Shown: piece after piece, positions 7,301-15,476 of the stretch
Layout: every line of letters starts with the position of its first letter
Position numbering within the stretch: position 1 is the first letter of the stretch
Assembly (NCBI GenBank): GCA_964200185.2
Contig: CAXNAD020000160.1
Coordinates: 1-26,844, forward strand
Length of the DNA stretch: 26,844 nt
From: Choristocarpus tenellus KU-1152
Lineage: Eukaryota > Phaeophyceae
Direction: 5' to 3'
Notes under the pieces: model-generated
What the model saw: the letters and a program-made list of their open reading frames with translations, nothing else
The model's database searches: none
Told to the model about the DNA's origin: nothing
Position numbers and translations under genes: made by a program

Positions 7301-9808
7301 CAACACAGGTTCCACAGCCTTAGCTATGGTCAAGGCCACATTCTCCCCTAGCCGTGCCTTGACCCTCTTTGCTGCTCCCGATTCAATGGCTACCTTGATA
7401 TCTCCCATGTTTTGGTCACCCCCCGAAGTCAGGATGTCCCTGACTCCTCCTTTTGCTGCTTCCTCAAATCAAGCAGTTCACGCAGTACCTCCTGGTCTGT
7501 AGTGCACTATACGGAAGATGGCTCGTTTTAAAACATTTTTTCACACGCTACCAAAGAGTGTACTGCTTCACCGAGAAGATGATGATGTGGGATGTGCTTT
7601 AATAAGTTACAGTAAAGAGTGAGTCCCATCCATAAGGGAGGGGTGTTGTCCTACCCTCCATAATCAACCTAACAATCTTAGAAGTTACCAAACAATATGT
7701 TTCCTAGACCATTACTTAAGCATCACAATATTCTAATATTCCTTTCCATCACTTACGAATCATTCTAGTTACACTATATTGCTTCAAAAACACTTTTTTA
7801 GTTCATGTATACTAATAGCAGACCCAAAGTATCTGGGGGGGGTTGGCTTCTGTCCATTTGGGGCCAATTTTTCCATGTCGCGATTTTTGGGTGATTTGGT
7901 TCCATACGTTGGATGGATAATGAAAGTGCACCTTTCCTGGTTTTGCCCCAAATGGACACCCTGGTGTAGACTCCCCCCCCACCCCCAGATACTTTGGGCC
8001 AGCAACATTGAGTTTGTACGGTACTACAACACATGTCCCTGCACGAACAGGATGTGTGGGGCAAAGGCTCATGACACATGACACATGGAGTGCTGGTTTG
8101 ATTGTGAGATACTCGAAGGGGGTATGAAAGAGGGTATAGAGTTTGGGAACTGCTAATGATCTGTGTTTCCCTCCTCTAGTGTTTTCTCCCATCGCCTTTG
8201 CAATTGTTTGGCTTGTAGGGGCGCCTGCAATCATCTGTGGTGTGTTGCTGTGTGATTTTGTTTGTTTACAAGTCCCATAAAGGAAGCTCCTTAAGCATAG
8301 AAGTTACCTACCACCAATGATTCTTGAGCTCTTCCTAACTGTGAGAAAAGAAAATAGTGATTCACTGCCCTCTCTTCGTTCTTTGTTTTACCTAGTTACT
8401 CAGAGTGCCGGCAATGATGCCCTCTCCAGCTTGCGTTGTGTTTTCTCTTTAATTCTTTCTATTGTGCAGTTGTGCCATTGTTACATTTTCATTTTGTTGC
8501 AAGAAATATATCAACAGGATAGTGAAATATAGGGAGTTCACTTTGTTGTGTTTTGCTATACATCCTTTTTACTGTTCTTTTCTTCGAGGTCTAGATCCTA
8601 CCAATGCATTGACAGATCCACAGAGTTCTCTCAGAGTATGTACACTTTTATGGCATCAGAATGCTTCTGTAGTATAATGTCACCACCACCACACCCAAGG
8701 GTGGAAATGTGCCAAACTGAACACATTTCCCCTCAGACACCCGCTTCTAACAACTCTTGACGATCACCATTACCACCAAGCGTTGCAACCAAACCTATTA
8801 GTAAAATGTCAGCATCATTCACATATGACTGGAGCTTTAGCTTGAGTTGACACAGTGTTGGACAAAACCAGCTGTTGCTGTGATAAAATAGAAGGAAAAA
8901 TGATTTTGGCAGATTTATCACAGAATACATTGTATCATTGATACTAAAATGTAAACATCATTTCGCCGTCAGAGGTTACTGTGACTGCTGCTATGTTCCT
9001 TCCTCTAAACCTAATAGTTTGTGATAACAGCCCTGAATGTTAGTCCATGGCGACAAGTCGGGTACTAGTATTACAGGTTTTATATATTATATAGATGATT
9101 GTGCAATGAAACCATGGGGAAATAGCAGTGCTGGATTTGATGTCTTCTAAAATTATAATTTTCTACGATGGTTCTAGTGCCTTTATTACTTTTTAAGAGT
9201 TACATCAGGCTCATCTGGTCACCATGAAACTCAGGTGTACGCCTGTTCAGAGCTCCAAGAAATTTCCTCGGTGATATGCTCGATGCACACACAGGATGTT
9301 CTAGTTCTTGTTTATAAATGCATGACCATGTCGCAGAATGAAATTGTGTAGTGTTGTACAGAATGTTAAGGAGTGGCCGAACCCACACTTTCCCCAAATA
9401 CACCACTCAACCCACCCATCCCTCACCCCTCTTGTGATCCCCAACTACAGGTATCTTGCACGCCCACTCTCTCTCTCCCGTCCGGACTGTGAGTGTGCAC
9501 CCCTCATCCCATTCCCAGTGGACGTCCCAGAAAATTGCCCATATTTTCCATTCAAAGAGGCGTACATTCCTTTGATCACATGTCGACAGCGTCGAAAAGG
9601 GGGGTTGGTGCCACTTGAGGGAGGAGGTGGGTGTGGACAGGATGGTGGAGACTCTGTGTTGTTGCCACTGAGTGATGGGCTGGGGCTTGGTTCAGGGGGG
9701 AAAGAAGAGAGAGGAATGTTGAGGAAGAGACAGAAGAGACGTGCATTTGAGGCCATGGTGAAGTATTCCTTGGGACTTGAGGATGAGTGGCCAGAAAATA
9801 ATGCATAA
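1101..9808 (+). CDS. GAMT/RMT2-type guanidino N-methyltransferase, four exons (spliced gene)
   Basis: Exons 1101-1302, 1709-1935, 2296-2516 and 9451-9808 join to 1008 nt, 335 codons plus TAA. Introns are GT-AG in phases 1, 0 and 2, and every junction keeps the frame. The product shows family landmarks in order: MMEWEIPYM before the fold, SAM-binding motif I VLEIGFGCGYSA, the acidic HTIVEC strand end, FDAIFFDDFP (motif II region), SRWHAFIDLC, GGRITGYL across the third junction, and CPYFPFKEAYIPLIT near the C-terminus. By family knowledge it would transfer methyl from S-adenosylmethionine to a guanidino nitrogen, either guanidinoacetate (creatine synthesis) or a protein arginine; the sequence does not decide which. 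No signal peptide or membrane segment is seen, so it is probably cytosolic. A Gly-rich then basic C-terminal tail of about 75 residues looks lineage-specific. The ATG at 1101 follows an in-frame stop (1092-1094), but a further 5' exon spliced at the AG at 1093-1094 is possible. Confidence 0.85.
1709..1935 (+). CDS. Methyltransferase exon 2 (SAM-binding core)
   Basis: It is preceded by acceptor TTCAG and followed by the strong donor GTAAGT at 1936, phase 0. It encodes motif I (VLEIGFGCGYSA), the HTIVEC acidic strand, VHVVEGYW and FDAIFFDDFP, that is, most of the Rossmann-like core. Confidence 0.88.
2296..2516 (+). CDS. Methyltransferase exon 3
   Basis: The acceptor is TGGTAG at 2290-2295 with a weak pyrimidine tract, so the exact 5' end could differ by codons. 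It begins in phase 0 and ends before donor GTGAGT at 2517, phase 2. It encodes a Pro-rich loop and then TSRWHAFIDLCVAHHL and GGRITG, matching the helix and strand that follow the DDFP motif in this family. Confidence 0.8.
2615..2800 (+). repeat. Duplicated 48-bp segment plus poly-C either side of a gap
   Basis: The sequence from TTACCTCCTACATGTACCTA to the GGAACATG before the poly-C run occurs at 2615-2662 and again, identical, at 2750-2797 directly after the N run. Both copies run into C homopolymer. The left copy continues into C-rich sequence, the right copy into TTCCC repeats. Confidence 0.9.
2740..2749. other. Assembly gap (10 N)
   Basis: Ten N bases within intron 3. The true distance and sequence are unknown. 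The identical flanks suggest contig ends that overlap rather than a true spacer. Confidence 0.98.
2799..2829 (+). repeat. (TTCCC)n microsatellite
   Basis: Roughly five TTCCC units follow a C homopolymer; intronic. Confidence 0.85.
3004..3340 (-). repeat. 3' LTR of the copia element
   Basis: 337 bp with ends TGTTTGCA...TGCAAACA, giving TG..CA termini and an 8-bp terminal inverted repeat. It aligns over its length with 7538-8049 once the inserted 180-bp element is removed, with many substitutions and small indels, so the insertion is not recent. Confidence 0.9.
3341..3351 (-). promoter_or_regulatory. Polypurine tract (plus-strand primer) of the copia element
   Basis: On the minus strand GTAGGAGAGGA lies immediately upstream of the 3' LTR, the expected place for the primer of plus-strand DNA synthesis. 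Confidence 0.75.
3448..3959 (-). pseudogene. Copia RNase H domain (3' end of pol)
   Basis: An open minus-strand frame carries the copia-type RNase H pattern: GITYDG, then the acidic YASDLDQPRS segment, SVALSWFSRMQKVVALSATE with the catalytic TEAE, and a C-terminal KHMDARHHFLMQLV stretch, ending at the stop at 3448. It should follow the reverse transcriptase after about ten residues, but it is separated from it by the 842-bp insertion at 3960-4801. The reading frame continues into that insertion only by chance. RNase H would degrade the RNA of the RNA:DNA hybrid during reverse transcription. Being cut off from RT, this copy cannot give a working polyprotein. Confidence 0.88.
3960..4801. mobile_element. 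Probable solo LTR (842 bp) of a different LTR element, inserted in copia pol
   Basis: The insert starts TGTTAAAAC (3960-3968) and ends GTTTTAACA (4793-4801), so it has TG..CA ends and a 9-bp inverted repeat. The flanks are ACTTA (3955-3959) and ACTCA (4802-4806), a 5-bp target duplication with one change. Removing the insert and one flank restores a continuous RT-to-RNase H frame. It has no coding capacity I recognise. Size, termini and 5-bp duplication fit a solo LTR left by LTR-LTR recombination. The ends differ from those of the host element (TGTTTGCA), so it belongs to another family. A non-autonomous DNA transposon with a 5-bp duplication is the alternative. Orientation is unclear. Confidence 0.75.
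4026..4286 (+). repeat. Tandem duplication of about 130 bp inside the solo LTR
   Basis: CATAGTGTAACAAA (4026) recurs as CATAGTGCAACAAG (4156), and GTTTTACTCAATCAGACAAT (4075) recurs as GTTTTACTCAATCAGACTAT (4206), both 130-131 bp apart. A third weaker match, GTCTTACTCAAAGCAGATTA, begins at 4263. Enhancer-like repeats are common in LTR U3 regions, but that role is inferred. Confidence 0.75.
4802..5860 (-). pseudogene. Copia reverse transcriptase, frameshifted
   Basis: Read on the minus strand, the pieces are in the normal RT order. They are IKWVLKRKVNSEGEVARYKA and GLDYTEEFVPTPSIS around 5680-5540; VQADVKEDIYTEPPEDVA near 5470-5410; SLYGLAQ..NWHLKLV..LGFKQCETDP near 5390-5285; then HVDDLLIASHL (catalytic DD of the YVDD box, first residue changed) with LKKELPVKDLGDVMLYMGC; and finally VGSLIWLVTMTRPDVANAV up to 4802. 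In-frame stops occur near 5589 (TAG) and 5284 (DP followed by a stop), with a frameshift near 5400. RT copies the element RNA into DNA. This copy is clearly dead. Confidence 0.9.
5870..6112 (-). pseudogene. Copia integrase-RT linker region, degenerate
   Basis: Two overlapping minus-strand frames give a Ser/Pro/Arg-rich stretch just upstream of the RT. Copia polyproteins have such a variable linker between integrase and RT. No zinc-binding HHCC or DDE integrase motif can be seen here or further upstream. Confidence 0.45.
6113..6619 (-). other. Copia interior without recognisable protease/integrase
   Basis: About 0.5 kb lies between the gag-like segment and the RT linker. I find no DSG/DTG protease site, no zinc knuckle and no integrase core, whereas an intact copia element carries well over 1 kb of such sequence here. 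A deletion is the simplest explanation. Confidence 0.6.
6620..7410 (-). pseudogene. Copia gag remnant (UBN2-like capsid region)
   Basis: On the minus strand, after 6945, pieces match the usual gag layout: a YMLKVR..LINQLTAMGQ helix, ISNEELNVTILGG..PER (the 'dEel...iL.gLP..y' pattern), then LTRATNLTRTELEQGL. The frame has stops and one change after GG. Upstream, 7408-7196 is an open segment with Gln-rich VQQEQQVQQQPL, which could be the gag N-terminus. No CCHC zinc knuckle is visible. Gag would form the particle shell around the RNA. Confidence 0.6.
7538..8049 (-). repeat. 5' LTR of the copia element, interrupted
   Basis: It matches the LTR at 3004-3340 from the CTACCAAAGAGTG region through the ACAACACATGTCCCTG region and ends in AACA before the GGATG duplication at 8050-8054. 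A 180-bp inverted-repeat element occupies 7821-8000. The internal boundary near 7538 is eroded. No clear tRNA primer-binding site can be read next to it. Confidence 0.85.
7821..8000. mobile_element. 180-bp MITE inside the copia 5' LTR
   Basis: The ends GACCCAAAGTATCTGGGGG (7821-7839) and CCCCCAGATACTTTGGGCC (7982-8000) are 19-bp inverted repeats with one mismatch, flanked by AGCA on both sides (7817-7820, 8001-8004). A second inverted pair lies inside: TGTCCATTTGGGGC and GCCCCAAATGGACA. The intact sister LTR lacks it, which fixes the boundaries. It shares CAAAGTATCT and GTCCRTTTGGGG with the MITE copies at 17.1, 19.1-19.6 and 24.3 kb. No coding. Confidence 0.88.
8055..9450. other. Remainder of intron 3, no gene recognised
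   Basis: This lies between the copia target duplication and the terminal methyltransferase exon. Frames are short and unrelated to known families. A short tandem ATGACACATGACACATGG lies near 8070-8087. The segment ends in the pyrimidine-rich acceptor CCCCAACTACAG. Confidence 0.6.
9451..9808 (+). CDS. Methyltransferase exon 4 (terminal)
   Basis: Acceptor CTACAG at 9445-9450. The first base completes the glycine codon split at 2516, so GGRITG runs into YLARPLS. It then encodes PVDVPENCPYFPFKEAYIPL, the conserved C-terminal strand pair of the family, followed by a Gly/Ser-rich and basic tail and the TAA at 9806-9808. The frame is open upstream to 9338, but that part is intron. Confidence 0.85.
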
Positions 9809-10969
9809 GGTTAAGTTCAAGGTAATACTGCATGAAGTATATACATACATAACGTTGTGCTGAATCACCTAGATTCAGTTATTTGACCGTTGTTAGTCAT
9901 TCTTTGCAGGGTTATCGGAATCATTATATGAATTTTCATGCAGAGTCCCAGGGTACACACACGCGTGCATATGAACACATTTTGTGTTGTGTTGTCTGGT
10001 ACTTTGTACGCCCTCAAGGCTGCAATACACACCGACGCCCCTCAATCCTTCAAACCTCGTCTTCACTGACTCTTTCTGACCACCCCAGTTGCTGTCAAGG
10101 CATTTTCATGATCCTGTTCCTGGTATACAGTTTTTCTTATTTTCCATTGGAACTGAAGACATACACAAGGCCCAGTGATGAACTACAGAAGCACATCTTG
10201 TACAGAGAATATATAGAGACAGGAAGAGGGTGGAGTGATAAGAATAGGTGGGAGAATTGAGCTAAGATGTAACCGTGTTGAGCAAATGTCACTGCCTAGC
10301 ATGTACTTGTGTATGTAATGACTGAGGAGAGAATGTGGAGGATGGCATTGTTGTGGTAGGTAGTGTCTGTGGTTCACTTTAGTGTGGGGACTATCCTGAC
10401 CCATGGTCAGAGGCACTACACACACTGCACTATTTGTCATACTAATCACCTTACCTATCTATTGCACTGTGTCGAAGTTGTACTGTCCCCATTCACGCCT
10501 TGCTTCTTGTACATTGGGTTCAGCCATCCCGCCCCTCATTGCTCCACCTCCTCCCTTGAATCTTCAACTGGATCTGCCCAAGAGTCCGCACACTATAGCA
10601 ACAGATACGATAGTACAAGGGTATGATCCGCAGTACTTGCTACACGGATTTTGTCTAGCGAATTGTATTCTTAAACACAGTCCAAATGATGAAACCTCCA
10701 TGGGTTTTCCTGGATGAGAGAGAGGAGTTGGTGTCATTTTCATACTCTCCTTTTGCTTTGTCACCCTGTTGATAAAATGATGTATTGTAGCGCATAAAAA
10801 ATCTTACCGAAGATGGAAGGGCCATAGCATTGGTGCTTGATTCTTGCATGGTTTTGTGAGGTAAATGAAATTTGGAAGTCCTTAAGTGGACTACAAAGCT
10901 GAACCTTCAAATGTCCAAAGCAACTGACTTCTTCTATCAACTCGAATGTTTGAGAAACACTTTAAAACA
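9809..10969. other. Downstream flank of the methyltransferase gene, no gene recognised
   Basis: It should contain the 3' UTR and polyadenylation site; no AATAAA stands out just after the stop. A 125-codon frame at 9883-10260 (+) has no recognisable motif and odd composition, so I do not call it a gene. Confidence 0.5.
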
Positions 10970-10971
10970 TA

Positions 10972-11231
10972 GTATACTAGAGGGGGGGTCACGGGTCCAT
11001 TGGGTGTCTGAGTGACCCTGTAGTGATTGCCATGTCATTCGAGTAAACTTTGTCAGATGTAAGGGCATTTAAAAAAAATCTGAATGCACCTTCCTTTCCC
11101 ATCCCCTTGCCTGAACCAAATTCAAAGGAAAATCACCCACAAAATGGGTATCAAATTGTGGTATCTTGTAGCACCTCATCACCAACCCCTGAATGGATAA
11201 CCTGGGTTAATCAACCCCCCCTCTAGTATAC
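10972..11231. mobile_element. TA-flanked MITE, 260 bp
   Basis: The left end GTATACTAGAGGGGGGGT (10972-10989) and its exact inverse at the right end (to 11231) give an 18-bp terminal inverted repeat, flanked by TA on both sides (10970-10971 and 11232-11233). Collapsing the duplication yields AAACATATGTCCC. Length and TA duplication fit a non-autonomous Tc1/mariner-class element. No coding. Confidence 0.88.
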
Positions 11232-11233
11232 TA

Positions 11234-12091
11234 TGTCCCTTTCAGGAATATACACACCCCCTCGTGTTTCTTCAAATACACCCACCTGGAAGTATGAAGT
11301 GATTGCCCTCCTGATGACCTCATGTACAACCATTCATAACTTGCTGCTACCACTGGTGACAGATTTGCCTCTGAATGGTGGTGAGGACTACTCATGTGAC
11401 AGAGGTTGTAATACTGCTTGTAGTAGTGGAGGCAGCAAGCAACCTCTCTTCAACATCAACCAATCTGTCCGTCACAGATGTCTACCTGAATATTAGTTGA
11501 ATTGTATCTCAAGACACATTGCACGCACAACTGAAACTTCTCCTGGTCTGGCATTATGCAATCTAGAAACAATGGAAGAATCCCACAAGTCTGTCAACAG
11601 GCCCCACCTCTTCGATGGACCGATGTATCTAGAGCTGCATTGTCCTAGAGGGGAGATTGATGCAGGGTCTTATCAGTACAATGGGCTTTCAAATCCACTG
11701 GCACCTCCATTCTGGTGCCTGAAATCCAGCTTATCCCTGTCAGGAGGCTTTGGTTGTGCAAGAGGAAACAGTTGTCCACGCAAGCACCAAATTGCCTACT
11801 AGTGTGCAAGGAGCACATGTGTTGGAAGGCAGTTAGCTCTATTTCCCTCTGTCCCACAGGTCTCGGCCGTTAAGTTGTACCTCTTCAGGCTGGCCCCCGA
11901 TTATAAAAATGACTTTTGTGTTGGATTCCTTGGAATAGGTTTTACTTTAAAACACTAAATTCCAAAGAATTCTACAATGAATTCTGTTCTGAAATGGTTC
12001 CGAAAGAATGGAACACAGAATGGGGCATCTTTTTATCATTTTTTAATGTTCCTGCTGCGGCGTGGAGCCACACAACACTCTCACAATCCAC
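11234..12091. other. Intervening region, no gene recognised
   Basis: Frames at 11233-11496 and 11497-11802 (+) are separated only by a stop at 11494-11496, and neither has a motif I know. Near 11990-12025 there is an imperfect hairpin (ATTCTGTTC against GAACACAGAAT), possibly part of the non-coding leader of the transposase that follows. Confidence 0.4.
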
Positions 12092-13354
12092 ATGGCGAGC
12101 CCCCGCAGTCCATCATCCCTGGCACGAAGCCCACTGTCTCGGGGAAAGAACTGCGAGCTGACTGAGGAAGGTCAGATTACACACTTGGTCTGCATTACGC
12201 ATTGGCTCTTTCTCCGGGTCATGAGAGACTCCCAAGGGGTGTGGGGCCTAAATTGGCAAAGAGTTTGGAGTGAGAGAAAGATACCCTAGACAGGTGTGGG
12301 TGCATGTCAAAGAACAGATTAAATGGGGAATACCGTCTCCCTGAAATCACAAGTACAACCTGGACGGCTCTCGGACTTCACGCCAACAACAAAAGCGAAG
12401 ATTTGGGAAATCAACGCCAGTAATCACATGCTGACTACCGACCAATTTTCCACCAAACTTGCCGAAGCAGGCCTCACAGTTGGCAGCTGAAAGCTTCATC
12501 ACTGACTCGAAGCCATGGAGGCAACGAGGGTTCAGTGGTGCATCACCCCTAGCCTTTCGTTTCTCACAAGAACAGGGTGGACTTCATCCTCAACCAGATC
12601 TCTAGTAACCGCAAAACCTGTAGGACTGGCCTCAGCACCATTAACATCAACGAGGTGTAGTTCTACCTCATCTGCAAACAATAGATGGTGCGCATGTTCC
12701 CGGGGGAGGAAAAGGTGGGATCGATGATTTTGCAGTACAAAATAATATTCCCAAAGTGATGTTCATCTCCGCTGTTTTGTGCCCAGATCCTTCCATGATT
12801 TCGACAGCAAGATCGAGATCTGGCAGGTTTGTGTTATGAAGGAGGTGCAATGGACTAAGTGTGGTACACAAAAGGTGAAGAGGACGAGGTCAACGTCACC
12901 ATTGACGCTGAATGGTACCTGGAGTGGTACACAGATCAGCTGTTGCCAATGATGAAGGAAAAAATGCTGGTTGGAATCAGGGGGGGCCTCCATTCAGTAT
13001 GACGGTGCAATCCCACATATGGGTAAGGGCATGGTGCAGAAGCTGAATGTAGTAGGGATGGAGGAGGGACAGAACATTAAGCTCATGACACAGCCAGTGC
13101 AGTCGCTGGATCTCAACATTAATGATTGGGGGTTTCTTGCATCTCTGAAGAGAGGTGTTTGGGTGGAGCGTTAGGCCACCGTTGATGAACTTGTAGAGGG
13201 GGTTTTACGCATGTTCCACGTGTACGACACAGACACACTCAAGAGGGTGTGGCAAAGTCTGTTTAAGAGGTACAATCAGGTGTTAAGGGCGCTGAGGGGG
13301 AACGATTTCAAGGTAGAGCACACTGGGACCAAAGAGAGAGAGCGGGTTGGCTAG
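12092..13354 (+). pseudogene. Tc1/mariner-like (IS630 superfamily) transposase, broken copy A
   Basis: It starts at the ATG at 12092 (MASPRSPSSLARSPLSRGK) and leads into a helix-turn-helix region spread over frames (CELTEEGQITHLV, LPRGVGPKLAKSL near 12230-12265, FSTKLAEAGLTVGS near 12450-12490). Next come the HKNRVDFILNQI helix (near 12570), VMFISAV and a decayed FDSKIEIWQ (12800-12825). Then QYDGAIPHMGKG carries the second catalytic Asp (codon at 13001-13003), and TQPVQSLDLNINDWGF carries the third (40 residues later). It ends TLKRVWQSLFKRYNQVLRAL and a stop at 13352-13354. The first catalytic Asp, normally in a VDEKWF motif, is lost: the equivalent reads INEV, stop, FYL. At least three frame changes occur. 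It would cut and paste its own element at TA sites; this copy is dead. Confidence 0.85.
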
Positions 13355-13532
13355 ATCAGTTGCAGTAGACCAAGCAAGCGGCCTCCGTGGTGGCCCTGGA
13401 TTGGTGGGATGATAGTGTCAAATATTCAAAGGAATCCAACGCAACCGTCTGTTATGTAATTGTTGGTCATCCTGAAGAGCTACAACATATTGACCCAGAC
13501 ATATGGGACAGAGGAAGTAGGCCCCTAAATAC
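13355..13532. other. Spacer between transposase copy A and the non-LTR element
   Basis: Contains an open + frame (13387-13575) encoding WWDDSVKYSKESN and HPEELQHIDPDIWD, which I do not recognise. Confidence 0.35.
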
Positions 13533-15476
13533 TCAGTGGCGCCCCTCAATAAGGAAAATATTGCTCCCAGCTTGAAGTGCGTAACTACTGTTACTAGAAA
13601 TTACCACTTGTGTTGTTATGACCATCTGACGCAGGCATGCCTTCACTGCTCCCCTTCTGCTGAAACCCCCAGTTCCCCTATCACTCACATGAATAACTAC
13701 CTCATCCAGAAATTGCTCTGCCTGTTTGCCAAGACGATCACACCTTTCAATTTCGAATGTTGAGTTTAAACTATGAGGATCAAAAGAAAGGTACCCTGTA
13801 GCAGTTCTTTCTTGTGGCAATCATCTTGGATCTCAGCAAGTGCTGTATCCAGGAGGCCTTTTTCCTGGTAGGGAGTAGCGGCTGGGTTGGACAGTCCGCT
13901 GACTGGGATACCTCATCCGTGTGGAAAATCTTGTTGACACTGAAGGGACTTCCTCCTGTGTGCAAGGGGTGCCCACCCACCTGCAGGCACTGCCTAGTTG
14001 CCTGATGATAGGTATGTGTGTCCATGCCCAGTGTTGATGTCCTGCCTTCTTTATCCAGCCATAGCAGCAGTTGGACGGTGCTTCATCTACTCCCAGTCAG
14101 CTGACCATAAGGCGAAATTCTGGGGATAGAATTCACCTTGCTGGATCGGTTGAGCAGTTGCCCAAATTTCCACCCCTTGCCCGCACTGGTTCCTGTGATG
14201 TGCTAAAGTCATAGTCGAAGAGTCCTTTTCAGGTCTTAGATATGCAGGGAGGTTCGCCAGCTCTGTGTGGGAGGCAGTGAAGTGGACCCTATTGAGGTGA
14301 TAGATGATTTCTTGTTAGGCCTTTTCTCTTCTCCCTCCTGCATCATATGCTGCCAGGGTTTGGACTTATGGGTCTTGCAAGGGAGGGGCTTTAAAGGCCC
14401 AGTTTACCTTTCCTTGGCTGATGATGATAGTCGCTAGGTCCTTAGTGGCAGCCATTGTAGATATGATTGCATGGATTGACATTTCTAGAGTCTGTGCAAC
14501 AGTAGGGCTGGAACAGATGGTCGCAGAAAATGCCTGGAGGGTCTGGAGGATGACTGCTAGCACTCCCACAAATGCTACATGTTGGTGATTGATCATGGAG
14601 GGCAGACCTAAACCTCCAGGTATATTGGCATATGAGCTTGGACATGCTGCTGGTGTGTCTCCAAGTGAAGACACTCCCATTTTCACACACCCCTTGGAAG
14701 AACTTGGTTGCCTTAGTCGAGTAAAACACCTCCTTGATCCTCTCAAGTGCTCACAAGATGTGATGTCTGCCTGCTGTCTGCCTGCTGCATGGTGAGACTT
14801 GTTAGTTGTGATGGAGTGACCCACACCATATCGCCCAAACGGGGAGAGACGGACCAGGCTTCGAGGAGTGGTGCCACTTGCTTGTAGCTGGCTTCTGTGA
14901 CCCAGAGCTCTCCACTCTCAACTATTTCTGCCATATTGGATTTGGACAAAGGTGTCTGCACCCACAACAGGTTACCCAAGGCAACGAAACCAGTAGTGTC
15001 TGGGGCAAGTTTGGTACCCTCCGTGGCTAGGAGTTCCAGCTCTGAATTGCAAAGGCTGGTGACCCTGAGGAGGAGACATGTACACCTTCCTACATTGAGG
15101 AGAATATCTATACGCTAGAGATCCACCTTGAGTTATTGAAAAGCTCCTACGGTACAATGGGATCAGCCACCGAAAATAATGCATGATAAGACCCCTCGGG
15201 ACCACAAGATGTCTGGAGGTTCTTCAGTGCCTTGGAGTTCGCGAGACAGATAGGAGGGGGTCTAATTGGGTCAATTTGTTGTGCTCCTGACCTTAACATC
15301 AGGATTTCCCCCCCCCATTCATCCAAAGAGAGAGTTGCCCCAGTGAGTCTCTGTGGACCTTTACAGTGTAAGGTGGAGCCCTGGGAAAGCCTTTGCGAAG
15401 GTAGCAATAAGACACAGTAATGCGCTGTCGAATACATCATCTCCATCTACACTCAAGAACATTTCCCCACACCCAA
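13533..15476 (-). pseudogene. Non-LTR retrotransposon reverse transcriptase, frameshifted remnant
   Basis: Reading down the minus strand, diverged RT landmarks appear in order but in shifting frames. Motif A is VDGDDVFDSALLCLIATFAK (about 15450-15391). Motif B is SGAQQIDPIRPPPICLANSK (about 15290-15230; the consensus is QQGDPLGP). A decayed motif C follows near 15180-15160 (MHYF, with its DD lost), then RIDILLNVGRCTC (the 'LN..KC' strand, near 15100), GFVALGNPVGADTFV, IPGGLGLPSMINHQHVAFVG (near 14620-14560) and a C-terminal helical segment ERCDRLGKQAEQFLDEVVIH ending near 13533. This order is typical of non-LTR (LINE-type) RTs. Endonuclease and nucleic-acid-binding domains are not seen. It does not resemble the copia RT nearby. 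The 5' part may extend beyond 15476. Confidence 0.65.

Larger units (their letters stand above)
3004..8049 (-). mobile_element. Ty1/copia LTR retrotransposon, decayed, in intron 3
   Basis: The element reads on the minus strand, 8049 to 3004. It is bounded by LTRs and by a perfect 5-bp target duplication GGATG (2999-3003 and 8050-8054). A purine-rich tract abuts the 3' LTR. Internal order on the minus strand is gag-like (about 7410-6620), a linker (6112-5870), reverse transcriptase (about 5860-4802) and RNase H (3959-3448); RT followed by RNase H with YVDD-type and TEAE motifs is the copia arrangement. Stops and frameshifts break it, and only about 0.5 kb lies between gag and the linker, so protease and integrase appear deleted or unrecognisable. 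Two later insertions (3960-4801 and 7821-8000) add about 1.0 kb. Confidence 0.92.

Noticed and set aside
8070-8087. Possible short direct-repeat array (ATGACACATGACACATGG)
   Set aside because: Only two units of a simple repeat with no spacers; not an array of any known system.
9338-9808. Stand-alone 156-codon gene on the + strand
   Set aside because: The conserved part starts at 9451 directly after a splice acceptor and completes the methyltransferase encoded upstream; 9338-9450 is intron sequence that happens to be open.
9883-10260. 125-codon + strand frame
   Set aside because: No recognisable domain, no supporting splice signals and composition unlike the neighbouring exons; it may be chance or untranslated sequence.
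13387-13575. 62-codon + strand frame after transposase copy A
   Set aside because: Too short and without known motifs; it overlaps the end of the minus-strand non-LTR remnant.
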